This document shows positions 44,627 to 51,958 of a stretch of 51,958 nucleotides of DNA, piece by piece. The DNA lies in contig JAGCYD010000038.1 in NCBI GenBank assembly GCA_017960985.1, positions 1 through 51,958 of the forward strand, given 5' to 3'. Each line of letters opens with the position of its first letter. The first letter of the stretch is position 1. The translations under genes and the position numbers were made by a program. The notes beneath the pieces were generated by a model. It did not search any database. It saw nothing but the letters and a program-made list of their open reading frames with translations, and was not told where the DNA came from. The stretch is from Bacteroidaceae bacterium. GTDB taxonomy: Bacteria; Bacteroidota; Bacteroidia; Bacteroidales; Bacteroidaceae.

Positions 44627-45448
44627 ATGGAACAGAATAAGTTGAGATCTGCATTGAGTATTGCCATACGGGCTGCATTGGCAGCAGGGCAGGACATTAT
44701 GCAGATATATACCGACCCCAGTCAGGATTTTGGTATCGAGCTCAAGGCGGATAACTCGCCGCTGACGCTGGCCGACAAGGCTGCACATCGCAGAATCGTG
44801 AGTATGCTGGAGGAGACGGAACTGCCGATTCTGAGCGAGGAAGGTAAGCCTGTGGATTATGAAACCCGTCGACAGTGGGTGGCCTTTTGGATGGTTGACC
44901 CTTTGGACGGTACAAAGGAGTTTATTAAACGCAATGGCGAGTTCACCGTGAACATCGCTCTAATACTCGATACACATCCCCATGTGGGTGTAGTCTATGT
45001 TCCCGCGCGTCGTGTACTATACTTTGGTGACCCCTTGCTGGGTGCCTACAAGGTAGAGGATATCGTAGCATGGGATGAAAACGAAAGTCTGCCCGATTTG
45101 TTGTCGCGTGCAGTTCGTTTGCCTATGGAACAACCTAAGGACCGTCCCTATACTATCGTTGCCAGTCGTAGCCACATGAATGCCGAAACTGAAATGTTTA
45201 TCGAGGAGGCCAAAAAGGAACACGGTGAAGTAACGACTATTAGTAGCGGTAGTAGCCTGAAGATTTGCCTCGTAGCCGAGGGACGGGCGGATGTCTATCC
45301 GCGCTATGCTCCTACGATGGAATGGGATACGGCGGCGGGTCATGCCGTGGCAGCTTGTGCGGGCCGGTGGGCATGCCAAGCTGGCACGGATCAGCACCTA
45401 AGATATAATAAGGAAGACTTGCATAATCCCTGGTTTGTGGTGCAGTAG
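44627..45448 (+). CDS. cysQ: 3'(2'),5'-bisphosphate nucleotidase CysQ
   Basis: 273 residues from the ATG at 44627; a longer open frame begins upstream but crosses the promoter. It belongs to the inositol monophosphatase superfamily: Glu71 in SEEGKP, metal-binding DPLDGTKEFI (91-100) and WDTAAGHAV near the C-terminus. CysQ removes the 3' phosphate from 3'-phosphoadenosine 5'-phosphate, recycling a toxic by-product of sulfate activation in the cytoplasm. The final HNPWFVV is typical of CysQ. It converges with the phosphodiesterase gene, 11 bases from its stop, leaving no room for a terminator between them. Confidence 0.93.
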   Translation: MEQNKLRSALSIAIRAALAAGQDIMQIYTDPSQDFGIELKADNSPLTLADKAAHRRIVSMLEETELPILSEEGKPVDYETRRQWVAFWMVDPLDGTKEFIKRNGEFTVNIALILDTHPHVGVVYVPARRVLYFGDPLLGAYKVEDIVAWDENESLPDLLSRAVRLPMEQPKDRPYTIVASRSHMNAETEMFIEEAKKEHGEVTTISSGSSLKICLVAEGRADVYPRYAPTMEWDTAAGHAVAACAGRWACQAGTDQHLRYNKEDLHNPWFVVQ

Positions 45449-45459
45449 GAATAGTCGCC

Positions 45460-45954
45460 TTATCTGGGAATCTCGATTATTTCTAAATCGCTGAATTGAC
45501 CCTCGTTTGCAGTAAAGCGGACGAGGGTTCTTACTTGTTGCCAACCTTGTAGTCCTGCTGCACCGGGATTGATGTGCAGCAGATGCAGATGCTCGTCGTA
45601 CTGTATTTTCAGAATATGGCTATGCCCCGAGATGAAGAGAGCAGGGGGATTGCTGCATAGTTGTGCATAGACGGAATGGTCGTAACGGCCGGGATAGCCA
45701 CCGATGTGTGTCATCAGTACACTGGCTCCTTCGCATGTCCATCGCAACCGTTCAGGGTATATGCGTCGCAAGTCGCCACCATCGCAGTTGCCGTACACGG
45801 CGCGCAATGGGCGGAACTCTTGCAGTCGCATGGCCAATTCCAGCGAACCGATGTCGCCGGCATGCCATATCTCATCGCAGGGTTCGAAGTATTCCAGATA
45901 CTTGTCGTCCCAATAGGCGTGGGTATCACTCAACAGACCGATGCGTTTTGCCAT
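45460..45954 (-). CDS. YfcE/MJ0936-type metallophosphoesterase
   Basis: 164 residues containing all metal-binding motifs of the family: SDTH (D10, H12), GD (D34), GNCD (N56), H83, and GHSH (H111, H113). Enzymes of this type hydrolyse phosphodiesters with two divalent metals in the cytoplasm; the natural substrate is generally unknown. Its start overlaps the 3' end of the MATE exporter gene by 29 bases, so translation is probably coupled. The C-terminus has the usual NPGAAG segment. Confidence 0.92.
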   Translation of the reverse strand: MAKRIGLLSDTHAYWDDKYLEYFEPCDEIWHAGDIGSLELAMRLQEFRPLRAVYGNCDGGDLRRIYPERLRWTCEGASVLMTHIGGYPGRYDHSVYAQLCSNPPALFISGHSHILKIQYDEHLHLLHINPGAAGLQGWQQVRTLVRFTANEGQFSDLEIIEIPR

Positions 45955-47353
45955 GATTCACCTTGTTGATTAGCCACCACAACATGCCTATAGATACGAA
46001 GAAACTAAGCAGGTCGCTCAATGGGATGGCGAGCCATACGCCGTCGAGACCGAAATGCGGTGGCAACAGGATAAGGCCAGGGATGAGGAATAGCATCTGG
46101 CGCGTTATGCTTTGGAAGATGCTCTTACCTGCATGGCCGATACTCTGGAAGAAGTTACCGATGACCATCTGTATGCCCACTAGCGGGAATATCATAACAT
46201 CGATGCGGAAGCCGCGGTCGGCCATGGCAATGATGGGCTGATTGTCGGTGAAGAGGTGCGTAAGTGTGTTGGGGAAGAACTCACCCATGATGAAGCCCGT
46301 GATGACCACGACCTCGGCACAGAGGATAGTTAGGCGCAGGGTTTGCCATACACGGTCGTTTTGCCGTGCGCCCCAGTTGTAGCCGACGATGGGCTGCATG
46401 CCCTGATTCAGTCCCATAACCATCATAATGAACAGGAATACGATTCGGTTCACGATGCCGTAGGCAGCAATGGCGGTGTCGCCGCCGTATTGCTTCATGC
46501 TCTTGTTGATGATGAGCACAACGAGGCAGGCGCACAGGTTCATAAGGAACGGGCTCATGCCCACGGCAATGATTTGGCGTATGATGCGTGGGCGCAGACC
46601 GTAGATGCCGCGGTGCAGGTGTAGCATCTCATTCTTGTTGCTCAATAGTTTGAACTGCCAGATGAGTGATATTAATTGCGATAGAATAGTTGCCGTAGCG
46701 GCACCCTTTATTCCCCAACCAAATCCCAAAGAAACTTGTGAATTATGAATTGTGAATTGTGAATTAAATATAAATAAGGGGTCGAGTATGGCATTGACGA
46801 CAACGGTCAGTATGGTGCAGTACATGGCTTTCTCGGGGTGTCCCGCCGCGCGGAGGACGGCGTTTAGACCGAAGTAACTGTGCGAGATGACATTACCCAG
46901 CAGTATGACTGTCATGTAGTCGCGGGCGTAGGGGAGGGTGGCCTCGCTGGCACCAAATAGGGCCAATATGGGGTCGAGGAATAGCAGACATGCTATCATG
47001 AATATGGTACCCAACACGATGTTTAGTATAACGGTGTTACCCAGCACATGCTGTGCCGTCTCGTAGTCCTTCTGACCCAGGCGGACACTGATGACGGTCG
47101 ATGCACCCACGCCGACCATGGCCCCCAATGCGATGGAGATGTTCATCAGAGGGAAGGTCAGTGCCAGTCCTGATATCGCCATACCATCGGAGTTGCCCCA
47201 TGAGCCGTCGGAACCGATATGGCCGATGAAGATACTATCCACGATGTTGTATAGCGAAGCAGCCGTCATCGCGATGATGGCAGGTACTGCATACTGGAAT
47301 AGTAGGCGGCGTATGTTCCGTGTGCCGAGTTCGGTAGGGATGTATTGGCTCAT
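45926..47353 (-). CDS. MATE family efflux transporter
   Basis: 475 residues from the ATG at 47353; a TTG four codons upstream is less likely. About twelve membrane segments are arranged as two MATE repeats, with the family signatures MSQYIPTELGTRNIRRLLF, GASTVISVRLGQKD and MGLNQGMQPIVGYNWGA. It exports cationic or other compounds in exchange for Na+ or H+. Between DPLFIF and LGFGWGIKGAA, where relatives run straight through, an extra stretch (about residues 196-206, NSQFTIHNSQV) is encoded by four tandem 7-bp repeats (46740-46767). The start lies only 10 bases from a TACCTTTG box. The 3' end overlaps the phosphodiesterase gene. Confidence 0.92.
   Translation of the reverse strand: MSQYIPTELGTRNIRRLLFQYAVPAIIAMTAASLYNIVDSIFIGHIGSDGSWGNSDGMAISGLALTFPLMNISIALGAMVGVGASTVISVRLGQKDYETAQHVLGNTVILNIVLGTIFMIACLLFLDPILALFGASEATLPYARDYMTVILLGNVISHSYFGLNAVLRAAGHPEKAMYCTILTVVVNAILDPLFIFNSQFTIHNSQVSLGFGWGIKGAATATILSQLISLIWQFKLLSNKNEMLHLHRGIYGLRPRIIRQIIAVGMSPFLMNLCACLVVLIINKSMKQYGGDTAIAAYGIVNRIVFLFIMMVMGLNQGMQPIVGYNWGARQNDRVWQTLRLTILCAEVVVITGFIMGEFFPNTLTHLFTDNQPIIAMADRGFRIDVMIFPLVGIQMVIGNFFQSIGHAGKSIFQSITRQMLFLIPGLILLPPHFGLDGVWLAIPLSDLLSFFVSIGMLWWLINKVNHGKTHRSVE
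46740..46767. repeat. Four tandem 7-bp units GAATTGT inside the MATE gene
   Basis: Units GAATTAT, GAATTGT, GAATTGT, GAATTAA at 46740, 46747, 46754 and 46761. A change of one unit would shift the reading frame. Confidence 0.8.
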
Positions 47354-47362
47354 GATTGTCTG

Positions 47363-47370
47363 CAAAGGTA
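47363..47370 (-). promoter_or_regulatory. -7 box of the MATE gene
   Basis: TACCTTTG on the minus strand, 10 bases upstream of the ATG, implying a leader of about 5 nucleotides; no clear -33 element. Confidence 0.4.
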
Positions 47371-47416
47371 CTAAAATAATTCCTTATTATTATAAGGCCG
47401 TGTCGATTTAATGTAT

Positions 47417-47424
47417 TATCTTTG
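47417..47424 (+). promoter_or_regulatory. -7 box of the methylmalonyl-CoA decarboxylase operon
   Basis: TATCTTTG, 45 bases before the ATG at 47469. No TTG or TTTG at the expected -33 distance, so it is weak or factor-dependent. Confidence 0.45.
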
Positions 47425-47468
47425 TCGGTAAATTTATAGAAACAATCTTTATAAACTCTTAAAAACAA

Positions 47469-49040
47469 ATGGGTACTCAACAAGACAAAGTGATGGAGTT
47501 GATTGAACTCCGTGCCAAGGCCCGTGTGGGCGGCGGCGAGAAAGCCATCGGGAAGCAGCACGAAAAGGGCAAGTACACCGCCCGTGAGCGTATAGCCATG
47601 CTGCTGGACGAAGGCTCGTTCGAGGAAATGGACATGTTCGTGCAGCATCGCTGCACCAACTTTGGTATGGAGAAGAAACACTACTTGGGCGACGGTGTGG
47701 TGACCGGATGTGGTACCATCGGCGGTCGTCTGGTATATGTCTTCGCGCAGGATTTCACCGTCAGCGCCGGCTCGCTGTCAGAGATGCTAGCCTCGAAAAT
47801 CTGTAAGGTGATGGACATGGCCATGAAGGTGGGCGCACCTGTCATCGGACTGAATGATTCCGGTGGTGCACGCCTACAGGAGGGCATCAATGCCTTGGCC
47901 GGTTACTCTGAAATCTTCCAGCGTAACATCATGGCCTCGGGGGTCATCCCGCAGATATCAGCCATTATGGGTCCCTGTGCAGGTGGTGCCGTATATAGCC
48001 CTGCGCTGACAGACTTCACCCTAATGATGGAGAACACCTCATATATGTTCTTAACAGGTCCAGCCGTCGTTAAGACCGTGCTGGGTGAGGTAGTAACACA
48101 GGAACAACTCGGTGGTGCTAGCGTACACTCGACCAAGTCGGGCGTAACACACTTTACCGCTGCTACCGAGGAGGAGGCTATGGCCATGATAAAGCAGTTA
48201 CTCAGTTACATTCCCCAGAACAATTTGGAGAAGACACCACGCGTGGCCTGCACCGACCCCATCGACCGCAAGGAGGATTTCCTCAATGAGATTATCCCCG
48301 AGAACCCCAACCAGCCCTACGATATGTATCAGGTCATTGCTGGTATTGTGGACAACGGCGAGTTCTTCGAGGTGCAGCCTAACTTTGCCAAGAATCTTAT
48401 CGTGGGCTTCGCCCGTTTCAACGGCGAAAGCGTTGGTATCGTGGCCAATCAGCCGCAGGTGATGGCTGGCGTGCTCGACAGTAATTCGAGCCGTAAGGGT
48501 GCGCGCTTCGTCCGCTTCTGCGACGCCTTCAATATTCCTATCGTTACCCTTGTAGATGTCCCCGGCTTCCTGCCCGGTACGGGTCAGGAGTACAATGCTG
48601 TCATTCTGCACGGCGCCAAGTTACTCTACGCCTACGGCGAGGCTACTGTGCCCAAGGTGACTGTTACCCTGCGTAAGTCTTATGGTGGTAGCCACATCGT
48701 AATGAGTTGCAAACAGTTGCGTGGTGATATGAACTATGCATGGCCATCAGCCGAAATTGCCGTTATGGGTGCTGCTGGTGCTGCTGCCGTGCTTTACGCC
48801 AAGGAAGCAAAGGCACTGAAGGACGAGGGTAAGGAAGAAGAAGCAAAGGCCTTCATCAAGGAGAAGGAGGACGAATACACCAACTTGTTTGCCAATCCTT
48901 ACAATGCCGCCAAGTATGGTTACATCGACGATGTCATCGAACCTCGCAATACGCGATTCCGTGTCATCCGTGCCCTAACGCAACTGGAGAACAAGAAACT
49001 TCACAATCCTGCCAAGAAGCACGGAAATATTCCTCTGTAA
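47469..49040 (+). CDS. mmdA: Methylmalonyl-CoA decarboxylase, carboxyltransferase (alpha) subunit
   Basis: 523 residues of the biotin-dependent carboxyltransferase family (propionyl-CoA carboxylase beta-like). It has the acyl-CoA site region ([19 protein letters not shown] about 119-137; [12 protein letters not shown] about 164-175) and the biotin-side glycine motifs ([27 protein letters not shown]). With a biotin carrier and OadB/OadG-type subunits encoded just downstream, it would transfer CO2 from methylmalonyl-CoA to biotin, feeding a sodium pump during propionate formation. The subunit set supports decarboxylase over carboxylase; acyl specificity is inferred. No biotin carboxylase gene is present. 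Confidence 0.93.
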   Translation: MGTQQDKVMELIELRAKARVGGGEKAIGKQHEKGKYTARERIAMLLDEGSFEEMDMFVQHRCTNFGMEKKHYLGDGVVTGCGTIGGRLVYVFAQDFTVSAGSLSEMLASKICKVMDMAMKVGAPVIGLNDSGGARLQEGINALAGYSEIFQRNIMASGVIPQISAIMGPCAGGAVYSPALTDFTLMMENTSYMFLTGPAVVKTVLGEVVTQEQLGGASVHSTKSGVTHFTAATEEEAMAMIKQLLSYIPQNNLEKTPRVACTDPIDRKEDFLNEIIPENPNQPYDMYQVIAGIVDNGEFFEVQPNFAKNLIVGFARFNGESVGIVANQPQVMAGVLDSNSSRKGARFVRFCDAFNIPIVTLVDVPGFLPGTGQEYNAVILHGAKLLYAYGEATVPKVTVTLRKSYGGSHIVMSCKQLRGDMNYAWPSAEIAVMGAAGAAAVLYAKEAKALKDEGKEEEAKAFIKEKEDEYTNLFANPYNAAKYGYIDDVIEPRNTRFRVIRALTQLENKKLHNPAKKHGNIPL

Positions 49041-49147
49041 CCTCCCCGTAGCCCCCTCCAAAAGAGGGGGAAGGGAAGGAAATATGATTATTCAATAAAC
49101 ATTAAACTAATCTAATCGTCCCTCCTTGGGAGGGATAAGAGGGAGGT
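49041..49147. repeat. Paired GC-rich palindromes filling the first operon spacer
   Basis: A CCTCCCC-GTAG-CCCCCTCC-AAAA-GAGGGGG block (49041-49070) begins on the base after the mmdA stop. A second block, TCCCTCC-TT-GGGAGGGA then GGGAGGTT (49119-49148), ends just before the next ATG (49153). The outer parts of the two blocks are inverted relative to each other (ACCTCCC and GGGAGGT). Confidence 0.8.
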
Positions 49148-49152
49148 TAAAT

Positions 49153-49467
49153 ATGATACTATTAACAACTGATTGGGGACAGGCTTGGACGATGGCTGGT
49201 ATCAGTGTCGGTGTGGTATTCAGCATCTTGGTGGTGCTGGTGCTGGTGCTGACGGTATTCAGTGCCGTGGCCCAAGGCAAGAAGGTGAAGCCCGTTGCTG
49301 TTGCCGCCCCCAAGTCTGTATCAGAAGGTTCCGCAGCCGATGAAGCCGCCGTGGCAATGGCCGTCTATCTATATATGAATGGGCGCCATGACGAGGAAAG
49401 CGGTGTGCTTACCATCCATGTGAACGAGCATTCGCTGTGGCATGAGGAACTGAACGACAGACTTTAA
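49153..49467 (+). CDS. OadG/MmdD-like sodium pump decarboxylase subunit
   Basis: 104 residues from the ATG at 49153; an upstream in-frame ATG at 49126 would start inside the palindrome and is rejected. A single membrane helix (about 11-33, AGISVGVVFSILVVLVLVLTVF) precedes a short linker and a small soluble part with HDEESGVLTIHV. This is the layout of the gamma/delta subunit that holds the carboxyltransferase and biotin carrier to the membrane OadB subunit. It has low sequence conservation, so the call rests on shape and position between mmdA and mmdC. Confidence 0.85.
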   Translation: MILLTTDWGQAWTMAGISVGVVFSILVVLVLVLTVFSAVAQGKKVKPVAVAAPKSVSEGSAADEAAVAMAVYLYMNGRHDEESGVLTIHVNEHSLWHEELNDRL

Positions 49468-49470
49468 ACG

Positions 49471-49613
49471 GACCCTCCCCCGTCCCCTCCCATGAAGGGC
49501 GGGGAGAGGTTACATAATTAAAATTATTAACAAATAAAAGAATGACCCTAGAAACCCTTTGATAATAAAACAAACTACACCCCTCCCTAAAGGGAGGGGC
49601 AGGGGGTGGGTCC
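49471..49613. repeat. Paired GC-rich palindromes filling the second operon spacer
   Basis: GGACCCTCCCCCGTCCCCTC (49470-49489) starts a few bases after the stop codon. Its inverted counterpart ends GGGGTGGGTCC (49603-49613) just before the ATG at 49621; over 22 bases the arms agree at about 19. Inner hairpins are also present (CCCCTCCC-TAAA-GGGAGGGG at 49580-49599). AT-rich sequence lies between. Confidence 0.8.
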
Positions 49614-49620
49614 TGAAATT

Positions 49621-50055
49621 ATGCAAGAACTAAAGTTTAAGATAGACGGTGCAGAGTACACGGCCAATGTAGAGGAAAAGGAAGGTGGCAAACTTCAGGT
49701 GACCGTCAATGGCAAGGCATACGAGGTGGAAGTACCCGGACATGTGGCTGCCGTTCCCAAGGTTCAACCCATTAGGCCTGCCGTTGCTGCCGCTCCTGCT
49801 GCAGCGCCCGTGGCTGCTGCTCCAAAGAAGGCTTCTGCTGGTGCTGGTGCAATTACCGCGCCGCTGCCAGGTACAATTACCAGTATCGAGGTGAAGGAAG
49901 GCGATGCCGTAAAGGCTGGACAGACGGTCATTGTCATGGAGGCCATGAAGATGGCTAACAACATTACTGCTGAGGCTGACGGTACGGTGAAGGCTATCCT
50001 TGTTGCACAGGGTGCACAGGTTCAGTCGGGCGATGCACTTATTGAGATTGGATAA
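49621..50055 (+). CDS. mmdC: Biotin carboxyl carrier subunit (MmdC-like)
   Basis: 144 residues from the ATG at 49621; the GTG at 49606 lies in the palindrome and is not favoured. A short N-terminal domain (about 1-45) is followed by an Ala/Pro-rich hinge (about 50-76, PAVAAAPAAAPVAAAP) and a C-terminal biotinyl domain. The biotin-accepting lysine is K110 in VMEAMKMANN. The hinge lets the carrier swing between MmdA and the membrane pump. Operon context (mmdA, OadG-like, oadB) makes it the carrier of a Na+-translocating decarboxylase. Confidence 0.94.
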   Translation: MQELKFKIDGAEYTANVEEKEGGKLQVTVNGKAYEVEVPGHVAAVPKVQPIRPAVAAAPAAAPVAAAPKKASAGAGAITAPLPGTITSIEVKEGDAVKAGQTVIVMEAMKMANNITAEADGTVKAILVAQGAQVQSGDALIEIG

Positions 50056-50091
50056 AGGGCTTAATTCAAAATTCAAAAATCAAAGTTTAAA

Positions 50092-51378
50092 ATGAAAAAG
50101 ATAAAGTTCCTTAGCCTCCTAGCCCTAATGCTTCTTGTGGCTACGCCTATGTTGGCTGCCGGTATTGATGCTGGGGAGGGTGTATCCAAGTTTCTGGAGG
50201 AGATGGGCTTTGTGGCCTTCTTCTTGGGCGAGGGATGGAAGAATGCGGTGATGCTTGTCATCGGTTGCTTCCTACTCTATCTGGCCATCAAGAAGGAGTA
50301 CGAACCTCTGTTGCTGCTGCCTATTGCATTTGGCATGATACTGACGAACTTGCCTGGCGTTGGGATGTTCGATTCGGAGATGTGGAACAACGAGTTCTTG
50401 AATCCCGATAGTCCTAACTATCATAGTTATGGGTACATCATGGCGCATGGTGGTTTGCTGGATATTCTGTATATCGGCGTAAAGGCCGGAGTGTATCCAT
50501 GTTTGATATTCCTCGGTGTGGGTGCGATGACGGACTTCGGTCCGCTGATTGCCAATCCGAAGAGTCTGCTGCTGGGTGCAGCAGCGCAGATTGGTATCTT
50601 CGCTACTTTCTTGGTAACACAGATTGACTGGCCTATCTTTGGCTTTACGCCCGAGCAGGCTGCGTCTATTGGCATCATTGGCGGTGCCGATGGTCCTACG
50701 GCTATCTTCTTGACTTCGAAGTTGGCTCCCGAGTTGCTGGGTCCCATTGCTGTGGCTGCGTATTCGTATATGGCGCTGGTGCCTGTCATCCAGCCGCCTA
50801 TCATGCGTGCACTGACGACGAAGAACGAGCGCATGATTCGTATGGAGCAGTTGCGCACGGTATCGAAGAAGGAAAAGATTCTGTTCCCCATCATCGTAGC
50901 CATTATCGTTTCTTTGGTAGTTCCCTCCGCAGGTACGCTCATTGGCTGCCTGATGCTGGGTAATCTGATGAAGGAGAGTGGGGTAGTAGAGCGCCTGTCA
51001 AAGGCTGCGCAGAACGAGTTGAACAATATTGTGGTCATCTGTTTGGGACTGACCGTCGGCGCTACGGCTACGGCTACTTCGTTTATGAACTGGCAGACGC
51101 TGGGCATCTTGGCTGTGGGCATCGTGGCCTTCGGTATTGGTTCTGCCTCCGGCGTCATTATGGCAAAGATTATGAACCTCTTCCTGAAGAAGAAGATTAA
51201 CCCGCTGATTGGTTCGGCTGGTGTTAGCGCCGTCCCCATGGCTGCCCGTGTTAGTCAGGCCGAGGGACAGAAAGCCGACCCGCGCAACTTCCTGCTCATG
51301 CACGCTATGGGGCCGAATGTGGCCGGTGTCATCGGTTCGGCTGTTGCTGCTGGTATTCTGCTGAGTTTCCTGGGTTGA
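50092..51378 (+). CDS. Na+-translocating decarboxylase beta subunit (OadB/MmdB)
   Basis: 428 residues, about nine to eleven membrane segments. The family's functional Asp lies in [13 protein letters not shown] (D200), part of the Na+ path, and the C-terminal [14 protein letters not shown] and [13 protein letters not shown] segments are typical. It decarboxylates carboxybiotin and pumps Na+ outward across the inner membrane, energising the cell. A signal-like hydrophobic N-terminus (1-23, ending LAA) precedes the first conserved segment. It is preceded by a short AT-rich spacer containing two AATTCAAA-type repeats and followed by a strong terminator, ending the operon. Confidence 0.94.
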   Translation: MKKIKFLSLLALMLLVATPMLAAGIDAGEGVSKFLEEMGFVAFFLGEGWKNAVMLVIGCFLLYLAIKKEYEPLLLLPIAFGMILTNLPGVGMFDSEMWNNEFLNPDSPNYHSYGYIMAHGGLLDILYIGVKAGVYPCLIFLGVGAMTDFGPLIANPKSLLLGAAAQIGIFATFLVTQIDWPIFGFTPEQAASIGIIGGADGPTAIFLTSKLAPELLGPIAVAAYSYMALVPVIQPPIMRALTTKNERMIRMEQLRTVSKKEKILFPIIVAIIVSLVVPSAGTLIGCLMLGNLMKESGVVERLSKAAQNELNNIVVICLGLTVGATATATSFMNWQTLGILAVGIVAFGIGSASGVIMAKIMNLFLKKKINPLIGSAGVSAVPMAARVSQAEGQKADPRNFLLMHAMGPNVAGVIGSAVAAGILLSFLG

Positions 51379-51400
51379 ACCTATAGATATTAGTGATTAA

Positions 51401-51436
51401 AGCCTCGCATTGCCATTAGCGGTGCGAGGCTTTTTT
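51401..51436 (+). terminator. Terminator of the decarboxylase operon
   Basis: Stem AGCCTCGCA/TGCGAGGCT (51401-51409 with 51423-51431), 13-base loop, followed by T 51431-51436. Confidence 0.92.
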
Positions 51437-51524
51437 GTGGCCATACTATTCCGAGGGTTCATGCAATAGTATTCCGAGTGGCTGAAGATTAGTAGTCCAT
51501 CGCCTCTTGGATTACTATTCAATT

Positions 51525-51772
51525 CCCCACCAACTATACCCATGTTGAGCATACAGCAATCACCATGTGGTGAATACCGTATGTTTTTTGAATTTGCAAT
51601 AAGCAATTCTTCACTTATTGCCGTATGCTCGACACGGGGGTAGTTACCCCCTCAAAAATCAATATTGTCTCGTCAAAAAATCAATACCGTTGATTCTTGA
51701 AATCATTAGTATTAAATTGCAAAATCATTATCGTTGATTTTTGAAATCATTAGTGTTGATTTGACAGGGGTA
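51525..51772 (+). repeat. Composite dispersed element, copy 2
   Basis: Matches 12026-12276 in the same orientation. Left module: AACTATACCC (51532-51541) and GAGCATACAGCAAT (51547-51560) pair with ATTGCCGTATGCTC (51617-51630) and GGGGGTAGTT (51636-51645). They enclose the perfect palindrome CACCATGTGGTG (51561-51572) and an inner hairpin GCAATAAG/CTTATTGC (51596-51603 with 51614-51621). Right module: five 22-bp units (51657-51766). It lies between the decarboxylase terminator and the terminator of the convergent dockerin gene. Within 51379-51861 the only other content is those two terminators and the motif pair at 51443-51479. Confidence 0.8.
51657..51766 (+). repeat. Five 22-bp iterated units (in copy 2)
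   Basis: Units start at 51657, 51679, 51701, 51723 and 51745. Units 1 and 3 are identical to units 1 and 3 of copy 1; the others differ at a few positions. Confidence 0.85.
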
Positions 51773-51776
51773 AATA

Positions 51777-51813
51777 AAACGAAGCGGGCGCACATTTCAA
51801 TGTGCGCCCGCTT
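51777..51813 (-). terminator. Terminator of the dockerin-tailed gene
   Basis: Perfect 14-bp stem (51800-51813 with 51782-51795), loop of four, followed on the minus strand by CGTTTTATTT. It lies about 48 bases past the stop codon. Confidence 0.9.
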
Positions 51814-51861
51814 GCTATTTGTGGCTTTCGCCACTCGTGACTGAAGGTTGTTTCTTATCGT

Positions 51862-51958
51862 TTATTTCCCAAGCAGGAGGTTCACAAGTGCCGTGATATC
51901 GGCGATGGTGACTCCGCCTACACCGTCCACATTGGCAGCGTCGAGGTCGTAACCTGTA
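51862..51958 (-). CDS. C-terminal end of a dockerin-like secreted protein (cut by window)
   Basis: Only the last 31 codons are in the window, ending at TAA (51864-51862). They read as the end of a dockerin-type repeat: DLDAANVDGVGGVTIADITALVNLL, with the D-x-D / D-G calcium pattern and the following helix. Such tails are common on secreted carbohydrate-active or cell-surface proteins of Prevotella and Bacteroides, although true cohesin partners are not established there. The gene would run beyond base 51958. Nothing can be said about its main domain. Confidence 0.65.
   Translation of the reverse strand, partial: TGYDLDAANVDGVGGVTIADITALVNLLLGK

Noticed and set aside
49126..49152. Upstream start for the OadG-like protein
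   Set aside because: It lies inside the GC-rich palindrome and adds nine residues unlike the family.
51397..51606. 69-codon minus-strand ORF across the terminator and composite repeat copy 2
   Set aside because: The equivalent frame in copy 1 contains a stop codon, and the ORF spans an intrinsic terminator.

Overview
The window comes from a member of the Bacteroidales, most like Prevotella and relatives. The grounds are Bacteroidota promoters (TAnnTTTG with TTG or TTTG about 20 bp upstream), SprA of the type IX secretion system, a secreted lyase ending in a Prevotella-style sorting tail, D-rich surface-lipoprotein signals, and a Na+-pumping methylmalonyl-CoA decarboxylase operon.

Layout. 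1-4288: end of a CCA-adding enzyme, a GT4 glycosyltransferase, and a flippase plus GT2 pair. 4285-7110: lipoprotein, murB and D-2-hydroxyacid dehydrogenase operon. 7250-11398: very large PL11 rhamnogalacturonan lyase with a long leader. 11399-12368: a long intergenic region holding copy 1 of an undescribed composite repeat. 12369-20203: surface lipoprotein, pheS, split chromate transporter, purL and a ROK glucokinase. 20303-29731: type I restriction-modification island, transcribed hsdM - fic - hsdS - AAA/TOPRIM (PARIS- or OLD-like) - small ORF - hsdR. 29834-34460: porin-pstSCAB phosphate uptake operon. 34670-44483: GlsB-like protein, sprA, ruvA, beta-barrel protein. 44627-47353: cysQ, phosphodiesterase, MATE exporter. 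47469-51378: methylmalonyl-CoA decarboxylase operon. 51379-51958: copy 2 of the composite repeat and the end of a dockerin-tailed protein.

The most unusual items are as follows. (1) A ~250-bp composite element occurs twice. Its left half is a long-range dyad with compensating differences between copies. Its right half is exactly five 22-bp units, each position in the array better conserved between copies than units are within a copy. (2) An AT-rich gene fusing an ABC-type ATPase to a TOPRIM nuclease-like domain lies inside the type I restriction operon, a layout suggesting restriction plus a guard against anti-restriction. It is accompanied by a recombinant-looking specificity subunit, an hsdM without a normal start codon, and a 10-bp-phased operator-like array before fic. 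(3) Palindromic GC-rich repeats and 7-bp simple repeats bracket operon spacers, lie between divergent promoters, and are inserted into the coding regions of sprA and the MATE exporter.

No tRNA, rRNA, CRISPR array, integrase or transposase gene was recognised.
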